NCBI GenBank assembly: GCA_037439425.1
Contig: JBBIWA010000080.1
Location: 1-24,996 of the forward strand
DNA from: JBBIWA01 sp037439425
GTDB taxonomy: Bacteria; Acidobacteriota; Blastocatellia; RBC074
Direction: 5' to 3'
Length of the DNA: 24,996 nt
Numbering within the stretch: the stretch's first letter is position 1; each line of letters opens with the position of its first letter. Shown one piece after another: positions 7,004 through 14,677 of this stretch. A program made the position numbers and the translations under genes. The notes below the pieces were generated by a model, which saw only the letters and a program-made list of their open reading frames with translations, did no database searches and was not told where the DNA came from.

Positions 7004-8476
7004 ATGCAAGCTCCCCCTTCATCCATGGCAGAAACGGCCCAAGCTGAAACCAGTGTGGCGTATCGTTTGCGGCACAAGGTCGCGATGCTCAAATGGGCTC
7101 TGGTTTTACTCTGCGGGCTGGTTGTACTGCTGGCTCCGCGTCCGGATGGGATTACACCACAGTCCTGGCGTTTGCTGGCGATCTTCATTGCCACGATCAT
7201 TGGTTTAATTGTGCGGCCGGTGCCCGGCGGCGCGATCGTGCTGATCGGCATCCTCACCGTGGCGGTAACTGGGACCTTACCCATTGAGCAGGCCCTGGCG
7301 GGATATGCAGATCCGATTGTGTGGCTGGTGCTAGCGGCTTTCATGATCTCGCGCGGCATGATCAAGACGGGGCTTGGCCGGCGCATCGCTTTTCTCTTCA
7401 TTCGCACCATAGGACATCGTTCGCTAGGACTGGGATATGCGCTGATTTCGACCGATCTGGTGCTGGCGACAGTCATCCCCTCAAACGGCGCGCGCGCTGG
7501 CGGAATCATCTTCCCGATCACCAAGAGCCTGGCCGAAGCTTACCAGTCAAGACCTGGACCGACGGCCAGGCGGCTCGGCGCGTTCTTGATGAGCCTGGTC
7601 TATCAATGTGACGTGATCATTTGCGCGATGTTCCTCACCGGGCAGGCCTCGAATGTGCTGATTGCGAGGTTCGCCAAAGAGGTGACTGGCATTGATTTGA
7701 GCTACAGCCAGTGGGCGCTGGGCGCCATCATTCCCGGCTTGCTTTCGTTGCTGATCGTCCCACTTTTGATTTATCGGATCTTTCCGCCAGAAGTCATGCA
7801 CACTCCTGAAGCGGCTCAATTCGCTTCGGTTGAACTGAGGAAGATGGGGCCGATGTCATGGTCGGAGAAACTGATGCTGCTGGTCTTCGGGTTGGTGGCC
7901 ACGTTATGGATGACGACGAGCCTGCACGGGATCAACTATTCGGTGGTTGCGATTCTGGGGATCTGCGTGTTGCTGGTGATGGGGGTGCTGGATTGGGCGG
8001 ATGTGCTGGCTGAGCGCAGCGCGTGGGATGTCTTCATCTGGTATGGCGGTCTAGTGAAGATGGCTGGAGCTTTAGGTGAGACGGGGCTGACGAAGCGTTT
8101 TGCTGAAGCGACTGCCAGCTTCACTACTGGCTGGTCCTGGTGGCTGGCGCTGGCAGTTCTCGCACTGGTCTATTTTTACGCTCACTACGGATTTGCCAGC
8201 ATCACTGCGCACGCCACGGCGATGTATATTCCGTTTCTGGTGGTCGTGCTGGCTGCCGGAGCGCCACCATATCTGGCTGTGCTGACGCTGGCCTATCTCT
8301 CAAATCTCGCTGCTTCACTGACCCACTACGGTACGACTCCCGCGCCGATCTACTTTGGCGCAGGCTACACGAGTCAAAGAACGTGGTGGCGATTGGGCCT
8401 GATCAGCTCAATTCCGAACATCCTCGTCTGGGCAGGCGCTGGCTTCGTTTGGTGGAAAGCGCTCAAGCTGTGGTAA
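7004..8476 (+). CDS. DASS (SLC13) family dicarboxylate/anion transporter
   Basis: 490 residues from ATG 7004, chosen because GGAAGGT lies about 9 nt before it; the frame is open to 6929 but lacks a comparable ribosome site. Many hydrophobic segments span the chain. Two family signatures are visible: PSNGARAGGIIFPI in the first half, a variant of the SNT substrate motif, and SLTHYGTTPAPIYFGAGY near the end. Members import di- or tricarboxylates or sulfate with sodium, or exchange them (CitT, 2-oxoglutarate/malate translocator type). It is the first of five plus-strand genes that look like an uptake and breakdown block, so a dicarboxylate or sugar diacid is a reasonable substrate guess. Confidence 0.9.
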   Translation: MQAPPSSMAETAQAETSVAYRLRHKVAMLKWALVLLCGLVVLLAPRPDGITPQSWRLLAIFIATIIGLIVRPVPGGAIVLIGILTVAVTGTLPIEQALAGYADPIVWLVLAAFMISRGMIKTGLGRRIAFLFIRTIGHRSLGLGYALISTDLVLATVIPSNGARAGGIIFPITKSLAEAYQSRPGPTARRLGAFLMSLVYQCDVIICAMFLTGQASNVLIARFAKEVTGIDLSYSQWALGAIIPGLLSLLIVPLLIYRIFPPEVMHTPEAAQFASVELRKMGPMSWSEKLMLLVFGLVATLWMTTSLHGINYSVVAILGICVLLVMGVLDWADVLAERSAWDVFIWYGGLVKMAGALGETGLTKRFAEATASFTTGWSWWLALAVLALVYFYAHYGFASITAHATAMYIPFLVVVLAAGAPPYLAVLTLAYLSNLAASLTHYGTTPAPIYFGAGYTSQRTWWRLGLISSIPNILVWAGAGFVWWKALKLW

Positions 8477-8581
8477 AGCTCGTTTGGGTTTGGAGTAGCG
8501 GCTTGTGGCTGGGTCTTTTCGCTATGCCCAAACCCGCCTGAAGGCAGCAGCGGCGGAACAATTCTGCGAGGGGAATTATCA

Positions 8582-9856
8582 ATGTCTCCTGAGGCGAAGA
8601 TCGCTCGTGATGCTCCCTCTTTGAGAGATTCACCTGAGCGCTGGTGGTTGATGGCGCTGTTGCTTGCGGGCATGATCTTTTGCTACGCGCAGCGCGGAAC
8701 GCTATCAGTTGCTGCGCCCTTCATGATCAAAGAGCTCGGCCTCTCACCGGCAGTGATGGGTATTCTGCTGTCAGCTTTCTTCTGGTCTTATGCACTGATG
8801 CAGGTGCCTGCTGGCTGGCTGGTGGATCGTTTTGGCGTCAGGCGTGCTTACGGCTGGGGATTTGCCTGCTGGTCAACGGCTTCTGCTGGGTTGGCCTTCG
8901 CCTCTGGTCCGATGGCTCTGATCTTGCTGCGAATGTTTCAGGGCATAGGGCAAGCGGTCGCCTTTCCGGCCAGTTCTCGCGCCGTGGCCAATTGGTTTCA
9001 GGAGCGGGAGCGAGCTACAGTGACAGCTGGCTATTTGATCGGAGTCCGGCTGGGGCAAGCAGCGATCACAGCCGTGGGAGCTTTCTTGCTTGCTGCTTAC
9101 GGTTGGAAACTCTTCTTTCTGGCGACCGGCCTCACGCCGCTAATCTGGATCCCTCTCTGGCTAGGATTTTTGGGGAAGTGGGAGAAGAAATCGACGAATC
9201 CTTCTGCGAGCAATCATCAAGCCGGATCCGGGCCAAGCGCTTCCTTGATGGCGAGCCTGGCTTTGCTCAAGCAACAGAGTGTGCTTGGCATCTCCCTCGG
9301 TTTCTTCGCCTACGATTATGTCTGGTTTCTCTACGTCAACTGGTTACCGGGGTATTTGATGATCGAACGAGATTTCAGCGCCAGAGAGATGGGTATCTAC
9401 AGTTCACTTCCTTTTCTGGTGATGTCCCTCGCCGGCATGCTGTCAGGGATCTCAAGCGACTATTTGGTTCGGCGCGGGCGGGATGAGATCAAGGTGCGCA
9501 AAGTTTTTATCGTGATCGGCCTATTGGTTGCTTGCCTGATTGTGCCTGCCGCCTTGGTGAAGAGCCACATGACAGCCGTAGGGCTGCTTACTCTCTCTCT
9601 CGTTGGTTTGGGGATTGCCTCACCTAACTGCTGGAGCTTAACACAAGCTGTTTGCCCCAAACAGCTCGTCGGGACGGCAGCGGGTATTCAGAATTTCGGT
9701 GGCAACCTGAGCGGCATCATCGCTCCGGCGCTCACGGGCTATATCGCTCACGTTACAAACTCCTTCACGCTGGCTCTGAGTCTGGCTGGCCTGGTGCTGC
9801 TGGCCGGAGTCTTCTCTTACAGTCTGCTCATTTCAAAGAAGGTGGAGAGCATCTGA
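8582..9856 (+). CDS. Major facilitator superfamily transporter, anion:cation symporter type
   Basis: 424 residues with about 12 hydrophobic segments. The signature GWLVDRFGVRRAYGWGFACW after the second helix is the MFS loop 2-3 motif (GxLxDRxGxR). The opening (YAQRGTLSVAAPFMIKELGLSPAVMGILLSAFFWSYALMQ, quoted only in part by motif) is like hexuronate and galactonate carriers such as ExuT/DgoT. These import sugar acids with protons. The start ATG follows GAGGGGA. It lies 105 bp after the DASS gene and 71 bp before the RraA-like gene, in keeping with co-transcription. A sugar-acid substrate is inferred from the aldolases downstream. Confidence 0.88.
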   Translation: MSPEAKIARDAPSLRDSPERWWLMALLLAGMIFCYAQRGTLSVAAPFMIKELGLSPAVMGILLSAFFWSYALMQVPAGWLVDRFGVRRAYGWGFACWSTASAGLAFASGPMALILLRMFQGIGQAVAFPASSRAVANWFQERERATVTAGYLIGVRLGQAAITAVGAFLLAAYGWKLFFLATGLTPLIWIPLWLGFLGKWEKKSTNPSASNHQAGSGPSASLMASLALLKQQSVLGISLGFFAYDYVWFLYVNWLPGYLMIERDFSAREMGIYSSLPFLVMSLAGMLSGISSDYLVRRGRDEIKVRKVFIVIGLLVACLIVPAALVKSHMTAVGLLTLSLVGLGIASPNCWSLTQAVCPKQLVGTAAGIQNFGGNLSGIIAPALTGYIAHVTNSFTLALSLAGLVLLAGVFSYSLLISKKVESI

Positions 9857-9927
9857 GCAGGCATTGCTGTTCTCAAGCGATTGCTCCAGAATAAGCCTAC
9901 ACTGGCACACTCTCTCAGGAGCGTAGC

Positions 9928-10626
9928 ATGACAGGCATACTCTCACCCGCAGAACTGGAAGCGCTCAGACGAATCAACACGCCGACGATCGCAAATGCGA
10001 TTGAGACGTTCAATCTCCGCCCGCGCAATCAAGGCTACATGTCGCCAGAAGTGCGCTGTCTCTTCCCTGATCTGGGCGTGATGGTTGGCTATGCGGTGAC
10101 GGCCAAGATGATGGCCGAGCAGCCAGCGGCTGAAGGGGAGGAAGCTTCGCGGTTTGATTACTGGGATTACATCTTGACGATGCCGGCGCCGCGCATTGCT
10201 GTGATCCAGGATCTGGACAGGCGGCCAGCTATCGGTTCATTCTGGGGCGAAGTCAACGCCAATATTCATCGCGCGCTCGGATGCGTGGGCGCGATCACCA
10301 ACGGTGGGGTGCGTGATCTGGATGAGGTTCGCGCGCTTGGGTTTCATCTCTTCGCTGCTGAGACAGTTGTCTCTCACGCCTACGTTCATCTGGTTGACTT
10401 CGGCGGGCCAGTCGAAGTCGGTGGCCTGTTAGTCAAGCCCGGCGACTTGATTCACGCCGACAAGCATGGCGCGATTATCATTCCGCACGAGATTGCGCAC
10501 GAAGTAGCTGCTGCTGCCGCAAGGGTTGAGGCCGCCGAGCGCAAGATTATCGATTACTGCCAGTCGTCTGATTTCTCGGTCGAACAGCTTAAGGCACTAT
10601 GGCGCGAGCTGCGCGCGTCCAAGTGA
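9928..10626 (+). CDS. RraA-like aldolase/decarboxylase family protein
   Basis: 232 residues, the normal length. The fold signature is clear: GSFWGEVNA at 103-111 and TNGGVRDLDEV at 124-134, where R129 and D130 match the substrate- and metal-binding pair of 4-hydroxy-4-methyl-2-oxoglutarate aldolases. The family includes the RNase E regulator RraA, HMG/CHA aldolases that release pyruvate, and oxaloacetate decarboxylases. The neighbouring second aldolase and transporters favour a catabolic enzyme over an RNase regulator. CAGGAG precedes the ATG. Only 12 bp separate its stop from the next gene, so the two aldolases are almost certainly translated from one message. Confidence 0.88.
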   Translation: MTGILSPAELEALRRINTPTIANAIETFNLRPRNQGYMSPEVRCLFPDLGVMVGYAVTAKMMAEQPAAEGEEASRFDYWDYILTMPAPRIAVIQDLDRRPAIGSFWGEVNANIHRALGCVGAITNGGVRDLDEVRALGFHLFAAETVVSHAYVHLVDFGGPVEVGGLLVKPGDLIHADKHGAIIIPHEIAHEVAAAAARVEAAERKIIDYCQSSDFSVEQLKALWRELRASK

Positions 10627-10638
10627 AGGATAACCGCG

Positions 10639-11436
10639 ATGGGAAAGCTCAAAGAGAACAAGGTCAAGCGCGCATTGAAACGCGGTGAGGTAGTGATCGG
10701 GAGCATGATTTCTGGCCTGCGCTCGCCGCAAGTGGCGCGGATGTTCAGCGCCACCGGCTGGGATTTCTTCGTCATCGACAGTGAGCACGGGCCATTCGAT
10801 ATGGAGACTGTGGCCGATCTCTGCACAGTTGTGCGAGCTGAAGAGATCGTCCCCTTGGTGCGCGTACCTGACAAGGAGTATTACCAGCTAGCTCGCCCGC
10901 TCGATAACGGCGCGCTCGGACTTGTCTGTCCGCGAGTCGAAACGCGCGAGCAGGTCGAGCAGATCATTCGCAGCACCAAGTATTATCCGATGGGAATGCG
11001 CGGCGCTTCTCTCAGCGGCCTTCATACTGCTTATGCCAGCGTCGAGCACGCCGAGTACCTGAAATGGGCCAACGAAGAAACGCTCATCGTGATTCAGATC
11101 GAAACCAAGCGCGCCGTGGATGAGATTGAAAAGCTGGTCTCGGTCGAAGGCGTGGACGCCACCTGGATTGGGCCTTTTGACCTTTCGCAGACGCTTGGCA
11201 TCCCGGGCCAGTTCCGCCATCCCCAGATGGTCGAATGCTATGAGCGTGTGATCGAGGCGTGCAACCGCTACGGCGTCGCGCCTGGCATTCACCTCCAAGA
11301 GTTGGAATGGACCAGGGAGTGGATCAAGCGTGGGATGAGACTGGTCACCTTCAAGACCGATGTGAACCTGCTCGTAGGCGCAGCGCACGAAGCCGCCGCC
11401 GCGCTGCGAAATTGCATCAGCGAGCTGCAGAGGTGA
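10639..11436 (+). CDS. HpcH/HpaI family class II aldolase
   Basis: 265 residues. It shows the full family pattern: IDSEHGPFD with catalytic H50, PLVRVP with R75, CPRVETREQVEQIIRS, metal ligand E155 in IQIETKRAV, D181 in WIGPFDLSQTLG, and the GIPGQ..HP loop. Relatives (GarL, YfaU/RhmA, HpaI) cleave 2-keto-3-deoxy acids to pyruvate and an aldehyde such as tartronate semialdehyde, lactaldehyde or succinate semialdehyde. GAAGGA lies before the ATG. It is tightly linked to the RraA-like gene. If the product is tartronate semialdehyde, a reductase and the glycerate kinase at 1217-2539 would complete a route to glycolysis; that link is inference. Confidence 0.92.
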   Translation: MGKLKENKVKRALKRGEVVIGSMISGLRSPQVARMFSATGWDFFVIDSEHGPFDMETVADLCTVVRAEEIVPLVRVPDKEYYQLARPLDNGALGLVCPRVETREQVEQIIRSTKYYPMGMRGASLSGLHTAYASVEHAEYLKWANEETLIVIQIETKRAVDEIEKLVSVEGVDATWIGPFDLSQTLGIPGQFRHPQMVECYERVIEACNRYGVAPGIHLQELEWTREWIKRGMRLVTFKTDVNLLVGAAHEAAAALRNCISELQR

Positions 11437-11917
11437 GTTTTTCCATTTTTCATTTGTGATCTGTCATTGGTCATTGCTGGGTAGAGGTAAGGGCGCGTAA
11501 AAAAATGACTGGCTGTAATCCCACTGACCGCCAGTCAGTGGAGGGTTAAGCTCTAGCCTGGAGAGGTTGGACTTCACCCCTCCCCCAACTGCCGTTGGTG
11601 GGATTCAAGGGCTGTTTCGCTGGCGGTAGTTTTAACCTTATCCATCCCCCAGCTGCCGCTTCAGGAGATTGCCAAGAGGGAAGTTAATTTGTAACTACTG
11701 CGGCCGCGGAGCGGCAGGCCGGTCTTTCAAGGCCGGCATCCCGGTGAAGTGAGAGCGTTCGCGTCGCGCCAGCGACGGTTGAAACTCTCAATCCTAGCTC
11801 GTGGGTGGCGGCGAATTTTTGCCTGCCTAAATTGAATGTCTAGGTCTGTAGTTACGTTAATTTTTAATGCGCCCTAAGCCCTCTGACAAATGAATCTGCC
11901 GCAAAAATTTTGCCTGG
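11437..11917. other. Intergenic region with several hairpins
   Basis: No gene is seen. From 11440 to 11477 is a T-rich degenerate CATTTGT/TCATTGG repeat. Two mutually exclusive stems follow: 11507-11513 with 11530-11536 (GACTGGC/GCCAGTC), and 11521-11528 with 11534-11541 (CCACTGAC/GTCAGTGG). Further hairpins lie at 11718-11722/11733-11737 (GCCGG/CCGGC) and 11762-11767/11772-11777 (CGTCGC/GCGACG). The stretch separates the aldolase from the LDH2-like gene, so it may hold a terminator and a new promoter. I could not pick a convincing -35/-10 pair. Confidence 0.45.
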
Positions 11918-12979
11918 GTGCTTATGTCTGAAACGCGGATTCCGGTTGAGAGATTGAGTGAATTTTGCGCACGCTGCTTCGAGCGATTAGGGCTGGCGCG
12001 CGCAGACGCTGAGTTGACAGCTCAAGCAGTAGTGGCTGCCAATCTGCGCGGAGTGGATTCGCACGGGATTATCCGCCTCAAGGTCTATGCCGACCGACTG
12101 CGCGCTGGCGGGATCAAACCACACGGCGAGCTCACGGTGATCAATGAAGGCGACGCCTTCGCACTAGTGGATGGCGGCGGCGGTGTGGGCCAGGTGATCT
12201 CGGCCAAAGCGATGCGCCTGGCCATAGAGAAAGCTCGCCAGACTACGATCGCCGTCGTCGGTGTGCGCAACAGCAGTCATTTCGGCGCGGCCGCATTTTA
12301 TGGTTTGATGGCTGTCGAGGAAGGGATGATTGGAATGGCGGCGACCAACGCCGGGCCGACTATGGCACCTTGGGGCGGCAGTCAGAAGATGCTGGGCAAT
12401 AATCCCTTGTGTGTGGCTGTGCCAGCCGGGCAGCAGCGCCCTGTGGTCCTCGATATGGCCACTGGTGCTGTCGCTCTGGGGAAGATTCTGGTGGCGATGA
12501 CCGAAGGTAGACCTATCCCAGTGACGTGGGGATTCGATAGCCAGTGGCAGCCAACTGAGGACCCGAGAGCAGTGATTGAAGGCGGTTCGATTCAACCTCT
12601 CGGTGGATACAAAGGCTATGGCCTGAGCATGATTCTTGATGTCCTGACCGGCGTGTTGATGGGCAGCGAGTTTGCCACTTCCATCCGCAGTCTGTATCAA
12701 GCGCTTGACCAGCCGCAGGGCGTCAGTCATATTTTCGCTGCGCTGCGCATCGAAAGCTTTATTCCGCTCGCTCAGTTCAAGCAGCGGATGGACAGGATGA
12801 TCTCCTTGCTTAAGGCTACGCCGCGCGCACCGGGCTATGAGCGCGTCTATGTCCCCGGAGAGATAGAGGACGAGATCGAGCAACAGCGGCGACGCTGTGG
12901 CATTCCAATCAATGATGTTCTGAAAGCAGAACTGGAGGCATTGGCCGAGGAGCTGGGTGTCGCCTCACCGTTTGAATGA
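11918..12979 (+). CDS. LDH2/MDH2-family NAD(P)-dependent 2-hydroxyacid dehydrogenase
   Basis: 353 residues, full family length. Signatures are RGVDSHGIIRL near residues 45-55 (catalytic His region), VVGVRNSSHFGAAAFY, NAGPTMAPWGG, LGNNPLCVAVP, VVLDMATGAVALGKI and PLGGYKGYGLSM. The family covers malate, lactate, ureidoglycolate, sulfolactate and 2,3-diketogulonate oxidoreductases, so substrate cannot be named. Near the aldolases, oxidation or reduction of a 2-hydroxy acid from the same pathway is likely. The frame opens with GTG at 11918; ATG at 11924 is two codons later and neither has a good ribosome site. The next gene begins 13 bp after its stop. Confidence 0.9.
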   Translation: MLMSETRIPVERLSEFCARCFERLGLARADAELTAQAVVAANLRGVDSHGIIRLKVYADRLRAGGIKPHGELTVINEGDAFALVDGGGGVGQVISAKAMRLAIEKARQTTIAVVGVRNSSHFGAAAFYGLMAVEEGMIGMAATNAGPTMAPWGGSQKMLGNNPLCVAVPAGQQRPVVLDMATGAVALGKILVAMTEGRPIPVTWGFDSQWQPTEDPRAVIEGGSIQPLGGYKGYGLSMILDVLTGVLMGSEFATSIRSLYQALDQPQGVSHIFAALRIESFIPLAQFKQRMDRMISLLKATPRAPGYERVYVPGEIEDEIEQQRRRCGIPINDVLKAELEALAEELGVASPFE

Positions 12980-12992
12980 AAGGAGACCGAAG

Positions 12993-13478
12993 GTGAAGAT
13001 GTGGTTTGCTTCTATGGCCGAGACCAGGCCGCCCATAGAGTCGCACCTGGCGACACGCCTGTTTCATTCAATCCTTATCAAAACTTTCCTGGAGATCATA
13101 TTTGTCTGTGCAGTCGCTTCCCTGGCTGCGTACTCAAATTTCAACCCGCAGTTACGCGGGGCGATTGATGTGGCTGATCAGACGCGCGTGGCAGGCTGGG
13201 TTTATGACCCCCGCAGCCCTGACGAAGCAGTGGAGGTTCAGTTGTTCATTGATGGGCACTTCGCGGCGTCCCAACGTGCAGGTGAGCGGCGGGTGGACTT
13301 GGTGACGGCTGGTGTGGCTGCGAGTCCTGAGCACGGTTTCAACTTTGCCATTGAACCGTTGCGCCTCGCGCCTGGGCGTTACACAGTGCAAGTCTACGCC
13401 GTGCGCCCATCGGCGGCCCAAAGCAAAGTGCTGCTGCCGTTGGTTGAAAAGCCGCTCTATTTTCAGGTTGTGAGATAA
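12993..13478 (+). CDS. Small membrane-anchored protein with GWVYDP-type domain
   Basis: 161 residues from GTG at 12993, chosen because AAAGGAG lies 7 nt before it and just after the stop of the dehydrogenase; the frame is open to 12957. A single hydrophobic helix (about residues 31-51) follows a short cytoplasmic-type N-terminus, so the bulk is outside. The exterior part begins LRGAIDVADQTRVAGWVYDP and continues VEVQLFIDGHFAA, then GFNFAIEPLRLAPGRYTVQVYAV. The pattern resembles a beta-sandwich module (GxIDxxxxxxVxGWxxDP) found in some large surface proteins. No enzyme motif is visible. Function is unknown. It may be co-transcribed with the dehydrogenase. Confidence 0.7.
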   Translation: MKMWFASMAETRPPIESHLATRLFHSILIKTFLEIIFVCAVASLAAYSNFNPQLRGAIDVADQTRVAGWVYDPRSPDEAVEVQLFIDGHFAASQRAGERRVDLVTAGVAASPEHGFNFAIEPLRLAPGRYTVQVYAVRPSAAQSKVLLPLVEKPLYFQVVR

Positions 13479-13578
13479 TCCGGGCAATTATTTTCCTTGA
13501 GCGAGCTTGATAATAAAGATAGACTGGCAAGCGCAATCTGAGAGGCGGCCTGAGACCGCCGATCTTTATGGAGGAACT

Positions 13579-14088
13579 ATGAACCGAACTCTTTTTTATT
13601 GGGTAGTGGTAGCAGCATTAGTTGTGGCTTTGCCGGTCTCGGCGCAAACCTTCAGGCGCAAGCCTGCGAAAGGTGATCAGACTCAACAGCAGAAGAGTGA
13701 GCGCGTTGTGACGGCGCTTCCTGTCGTCGAAGGCGATCCCGATGAGATCCCGAAAGACCGCATTACCATTCAGCAACTTAAACAGAAGATAGATGACAAA
13801 GCCGATATTATCATTCTGGATGTACGCAGCCAGGCGGCCTATCAGAGTAGTTTGGTCAAGATCAAAGGAGCAATCCGCATCCCCTTTGAGCAGATTGAGC
13901 AGCGCATGAATGAATTGCCCAAAGACAAGGAGATCATCACCTACTGTAGCTGACCGGACGAAGCTACCAGCGCCAGTGTGGCGCGGACGCTACGTGCTAA
14001 TGGGTTTAAGGATGTGAAGGCGCTTCTCGGCGGGTTTGATAAATGGGAAGCAGCGGGCTATCCGGTTGAGCCAAAGGAGAAGAAGTAA
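13579..14088 (+). CDS. Exported rhodanese-domain protein with in-frame TGA; candidate selenoprotein
   Basis: 169 residues if TGA 13951-13953 is read through (residue 125). The start ATG 13579 has GGAGGA just upstream; the frame is open to 13507 without such a site. Residues 5-23 form a signal peptide ending VSAQ. The rhodanese domain runs from about 60 to 160: ITIQQLKQKI, IIILDVRSQAAY, IKGAIRIPFEQI, the active loop ITYCS-stop-PDEATSASVA, then GFKDVKALLGGFDKWEAAGYPVE and TAA. Related proteins read YCxCPxEATSA, so the stop replaces the second Cys of the loop, beside catalytic C123. Sense sequence and family conservation continue on both sides. Selenocysteine insertion fits best; nonsense mutation or base error (TGC or TGT to TGA) are alternatives. 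Confidence 0.75.
13962..13991 (+). promoter_or_regulatory. SECIS-like hairpin after the in-frame TGA
   Basis: A hairpin starts 8 nt after the TGA. The upper stem is perfect: 13970-13974 (GCGCC) with 13980-13984 (GGCGC), closing a five-base loop AGTGT at 13975-13979. Below it, after a bulged A at 13969, CC 13967-13968 pairs with GG 13985-13986. After a small internal loop, AGC 13962-13964 pairs with GCT 13989-13991. The loop has G in its second position and begins 21 nt after the TGA, which fits the bacterial SECIS rule as I know it (G in the first two loop bases, roughly 16-37 nt from the UGA). Confidence 0.6.
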
Positions 14089-14114
14089 GAGGTGTCCTAA
14101 GCGGAAATAAAACT

Positions 14115-14148
14115 CTGGACGGGAGAGCAAGACCGCCCCCCCGTCCAG
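14115..14148 (-). terminator. Terminator hairpin between convergent genes
   Basis: A 9-bp stem pairs CTGGACGGG (14115-14123) with CCCGTCCAG (14140-14148) around a 16-base loop. Read on the minus strand it is followed by AGTTTTATTT, so it best fits termination of the DksA/TraR-like gene ending at 14161. It may also stop the rhodanese transcript from the other side, although no T-run follows in that direction. Confidence 0.6.
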
Positions 14149-14160
14149 GGCTGTGCCTTG

Positions 14161-14526
14161 CTACTCGCTTTCGTCCAACAAGCCGCGCTCCTGCAGGTCC
14201 TGACAGACGATACAGTAGCGAGCCCAGGGAATGGCCTCTAGCCGTTTCGGTGGGAACTCACTGCCACAATTGAGGCACACCCCATACTCGCCGTTCTCGA
14301 TTCGTTCCAGCGCCTCCTCGATTTGGGCCAGGATCAACCGATCATTAGTCGATTGACTGAAGAGCAACTCCTTAGTGTAGGAGTTTGAGGCCTTGTCGGC
14401 TGGATCCTGAGTCGCCTCGGTATCAGCCTCGCGTCCGTAGTCCTCGTTGCGTCCGACAACGCCAAGCAGGGTGTCGCGCGCTTCTAGTAGGCGATCGCGG
14501 TAAAATTTCAATTTCTTCTTGTCCAT
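14161..14526 (-). CDS. DksA/TraR-family zinc-finger protein
   Basis: 121 residues. An N-terminal coiled-coil-like helical region (residues 1-78) is followed by a four-cysteine zinc finger with C84, C87, C105 and C108 (CLNCGSEFPPKRLEAIPWARYCIVC). This is the DksA/TraR architecture; such proteins enter the secondary channel of RNA polymerase and adjust transcription, often with ppGpp. The acidic pair expected at the coiled-coil tip may correspond to the DTEATQDPAD segment at 35-44. GAGGAG precedes the ATG. It is shorter than E. coli DksA, close to the smaller DksA-like proteins common outside Proteobacteria. It is the last gene of the minus-strand run and ends at a hairpin terminator. Confidence 0.92.
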   Translation of the reverse strand: MDKKKLKFYRDRLLEARDTLLGVVGRNEDYGREADTEATQDPADKASNSYTKELLFSQSTNDRLILAQIEEALERIENGEYGVCLNCGSEFPPKRLEAIPWARYCIVCQDLQERGLLDESE

Positions 14527-14677
14527 CAGGTCATCTCCTCACACTAAAACATCATCGCGTTGGCGATGTAGCAACTTTAAAATCCCAGCGATCAGTTCGC
14601 ACCGGCCAAAGCTTGCAAGCCAGCCTTTGAGACTGATCACTTCACTACCTCTCACACAATCTGCCGCAGTTTTGAGC

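Noticed and set aside
11761..11800. GTTGAAACTCTCAATCC as a CRISPR-repeat-like motif
   Set aside because: It occurs once, with no regularly spaced copies and no cas gene.
13507..13953. Treating the rhodanese as a complete 148-residue protein ending at the TGA
   Set aside because: The domain is cut in the middle of its active loop and the missing half continues in the same frame; also the ribosome site points to ATG 13579, not 13507.
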